This document shows positions 62,441 to 64,000 of a stretch of DNA of 64,000 nucleotides, one piece after another. Each line of letters starts with the position of its first letter. The stretch's first letter is position 1. Made by a program: the position numbers and the translations under genes. The notes under the pieces are model-generated. The model did not search any database and was not told where the DNA came from. It saw nothing but the letters and a program-made list of their open reading frames with translations. The stretch spans positions 1 to 64,000 of the forward strand of contig JAKLKQ010000032.1 in NCBI GenBank assembly GCA_023150555.1, read 5' to 3'. The stretch comes from Planctomycetota bacterium. Its GTDB lineage: Bacteria > Planctomycetota > SZUA-567 > H5-PLA8.

Positions 62441-63469
62441 TCAGTTCTTCGAGCGGAAGCCCAGCGTCGAGCCCCGCACGCGCAGTTCGCCCGGAATCGA
62501 GCGCGCTACCGGCGCGGGTTTGCGGGCGCCCAGCAGTTTCGCCATCTCTTCGACGGCTGCCTCGCCCATCTCGTACGTCGGCTGTGCGTACGCCGTGCAC
62601 GGCGGATCCAGGTACGCGGCTGCCACCAGGTCGTCGAAGGTCGCCACCGCCACGTTGCGGCCGGGTTCGAGCCCGCGCACGCGCAGCATCCTGTACCCGC
62701 GCATCATGCCGGCCTCGAGGCTGAAGATCAGCCCGTCGGGCGGGTGCTTCGCATCCAACGCGCGGGCCAGGGCCGCTTCCAGCGCCGGGCCTTCGGCGAA
62801 CTCCGCGCCGCTGTGCACGGCCAGATTCTTCGCCGGCAGCGCGTGCTGCGTCCACGCCGCGCGCAGGCCGTCGCCGAAGGGGCCGTACGCGGGCGAGAGC
62901 CAGTCGAAAGCCACCACGCGCCGGCAGCCCTGCGCGACCAGGTGCCCGGCCAGCGTGCGCCCGGCGTGGTGGAAGTCGGTCCAGCAGTGCGGCTCGTCGC
63001 CGCGCTGCTTGTGGCGCCAGTTGATCCCGATCCAGGGAATCCCGTAACGCGCCAGCAGATCCAGCGTGGCGGGCGGGGTGGGGGCGAGCAGAAAGACGCC
63101 GCGCACGAACTTCTCGGCGGCCAGCCGTTGGAAGGCCTTCGCGTCCGTGAAGTCCTCGACGAAGATCTGCAGGTCGTAGCCCAGCCGACGCGCGCCGCGG
63201 GCGATGCCTTCCAGCTTCTGCGCGGCGATGGCGTGGCTCAGCGAGCCACGGCTGGCGCGGTCGGGCACGACGATCCCCAGCAGGCGGTTCTCGCCGCTGC
63301 GCAGGGCGCGCGCGGCGGTGTTGGCGCGGTACTTCAGGGCGCGGGCGGCCGAGAGGACTTTCTCCCGCGCGTTCGCGCTGACGGCGCCGTGCCCGCAGAG
63401 TGCCCGCGCGGCGGTGGACTTGCCCACGCCGGCGCGGCGCGCGATATCGACGATGCCCGGTCCGGCCAT
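62441..63469 (-). CDS. LacI-family transcriptional regulator
   Basis: 342 aa, GGGAGG 4 nt before ATG. N-terminal helix-turn-helix and hinge: IVDIARRAGVGKSTAARALCGHGAVSANAREKVLSAARALKYRANTAARALRSG, then a periplasmic-binding-protein-like effector domain (LLGIVVPDRASRGSLSHAI ... DGLIFSLEAGMMRGYRML ... AVATFDDL). Effector probably a sugar or similar ligand. Two identical operators flank this module, one 13 nt upstream of its own start and one before the PhyH gene, so autoregulation and control of PhyH are likely. Confidence 0.92.
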   Translation of the reverse strand: MAGPGIVDIARRAGVGKSTAARALCGHGAVSANAREKVLSAARALKYRANTAARALRSGENRLLGIVVPDRASRGSLSHAIAAQKLEGIARGARRLGYDLQIFVEDFTDAKAFQRLAAEKFVRGVFLLAPTPPATLDLLARYGIPWIGINWRHKQRGDEPHCWTDFHHAGRTLAGHLVAQGCRRVVAFDWLSPAYGPFGDGLRAAWTQHALPAKNLAVHSGAEFAEGPALEAALARALDAKHPPDGLIFSLEAGMMRGYRMLRVRGLEPGRNVAVATFDDLVAAAYLDPPCTAYAQPTYEMGEAAVEEMAKLLGARKPAPVARSIPGELRVRGSTLGFRSKN

Positions 63470-63482
63470 ACGCCCTCCCGAG

Positions 63483-63496
63483 TGGGAACGTTCCCA
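63483..63496. promoter_or_regulatory. LacI-type operator in front of its own gene
   Basis: tgggaacgttccca inside agtgggaacgttcccaact, 13 nt upstream of the LacI ATG. 19 bases are identical to the site at 62382. Confidence 0.8.
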
Positions 63497-63575
63497 ACTT
63501 TAGCGCCCTTGCGCGCGGCGTCAACGAAAATCTTTAGCCGCGGAGCACGCAGCGGTTTCACGCCGTTCCTGCCGC

Positions 63576-63605
63576 TTGCCGTAAGGGCGGGGGCGCGGAT
63601 ATGGT
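63576..63605 (+). promoter_or_regulatory. Predicted fbp promoter
   Basis: TTGCCG (63576-63581), 18-bp spacer, TATGGT (63600-63605), 42 nt upstream of the fbp ATG. The same -10 TATGGT is used before the MFS leader. Confidence 0.5.
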
Positions 63606-63647
63606 TTGGGCGGCAGGCGTTGCGGCACCCAACCCAGTGGAGAGCCC

Positions 63648-64000
63648 ATGGCTACCGACACCGGCCAGTTCGCCCGGCACATGACCACCATCGAGCGCCA
63701 CATCCTCGACCAGCAATCGGCCTTCCCCGACGCCAGCGGTTCGCTGACCAGCCTGCTCTACGACATCGCGCTCGCCGGAAAGCTGATCGCGAGCAAGACC
63801 GTGCAGGCCGGGCTGGTGGACATCCTGGGCCGGCAGGGCGCCACGAACGTGCAGGGCGAGGACGTCCAGAAACTCGACGTCTACGCCGACCAGACCATCT
63901 TCCGGCTGATGGACCACACCGGGCGCCTGGCGGTGATGGCCAGCGAGGAGCACGAAGGCCTGATTCCGATCCCCAAGCAGTACCCCATCGGCAACTACGT
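63648..64000 (+). CDS. fbp: Fructose-1,6-bisphosphatase class 1 (3' partial)
   Basis: Open to the end of the window, so absent from the ORF track. 117 codons visible from ATG 63648 (GGAG, 5 nt): [24 protein letters not shown] ... [60 protein letters not shown] ... VMASEEHEG. The NVQGE...KLD and SEE motifs are standard for type I FBPase. Gluconeogenesis or pentose-phosphate carbon flow. Confidence 0.92.
   Translation, partial: MATDTGQFARHMTTIERHILDQQSAFPDASGSLTSLLYDIALAGKLIASKTVQAGLVDILGRQGATNVQGEDVQKLDVYADQTIFRLMDHTGRLAVMASEEHEGLIPIPKQYPIGNY

Overview
The window is high-GC bacterial chromosome, densely coded on both strands, with no rRNA, tRNA, CRISPR array or insertion sequence that I could recognise. 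The gene content points to a Planctomycetota-like (PVC-type) heterotroph. The evidence is two FHA-domain Ser/Thr kinases with large C-terminal extensions, a sulfatase-fold protein, secreted beta-propeller and beta-helix proteins, a membrane protein opening with the 'RLSTLL' N-terminal motif common in that phylum, and Gfo/Idh/MocA, PhyH and LacI genes. This placement is inference from gene content. No marker gene with a name-level match was available.

Layout. 1-1.4 kb: end of a collagen-repeat, YadA-head-like, S74-chaperone surface protein. 1.5-5.9 kb (minus): sulfatase-fold enzyme, amidase and enolase-superfamily operon, preceded by a hemerythrin. 6-15.7 kb: small ORF, uvrB, HAD phosphatase, GGDEF protein, ComEA-like protein, DUF4026/DUF2314 pair, Gfo/Idh/MocA, thioredoxin-like protein. 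15.7-16.2 kb: gene-free region with a palindrome, 22-bp direct repeats and a REP-like hairpin cluster. 16.2-22.1 kb: degenerate peptidase, GAF-HD-GYP-PilZ protein, FHA-kinase 1. 22.2-24.1 kb: an attenuated MFS-GNAT operon. 24.1-31.6 kb: degenerate alpha/beta hydrolase, ECF sigma/anti-sigma pair, glycosyltransferase, gamma-carbonic anhydrase, PKD protein. 31.7-36.6 kb: ilvB-ilvC-ilvN with a leader peptide, then trxB. 36.8-50 kb: TPR protein, beta-helix protein, archaemetzincin, FHA-kinase 2, metallopeptidase, small genes and a 0.9 kb non-coding region. 50-64 kb: uvrA, secreted beta-propeller, attenuated trpS, DUF58, PATAN protein, rsgA, PhyH/LacI module, fbp (cut by the window end).

The most interesting system is a set of amino-acid attenuators. 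Upstream of an Fsr-type MFS transporter is a 34-codon leader ORF with tandem Trp codons, a protector hairpin containing those codons, a 10-bp antiterminator and a strong intrinsic terminator: a textbook trp-type attenuator on a transporter operon. A second Trp-codon leader ORF plus terminator precedes trpS. A third leader peptide (MQVILKFKIDILAF) and a terminator-like hairpin precede ilvB. The two Trp leaders appear to begin essentially at the predicted transcription start, as leaderless ORFs, and share promoter sequence. A separate local circuit is a LacI regulator with two identical 19-bp operator sequences, one before itself and one before a PhyH dioxygenase gene.

Several proteins keep a fold but lose key residues: a Thr in place of Cys/Ser in the sulfatase-fold protein, Asp and Arg in place of Ser and His in the hydrolase, HQD in one kinase, and no cysteine pair in the thioredoxin-like protein. 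Two large secreted proteins share an unrecognised C-terminal module ending in KWKR.
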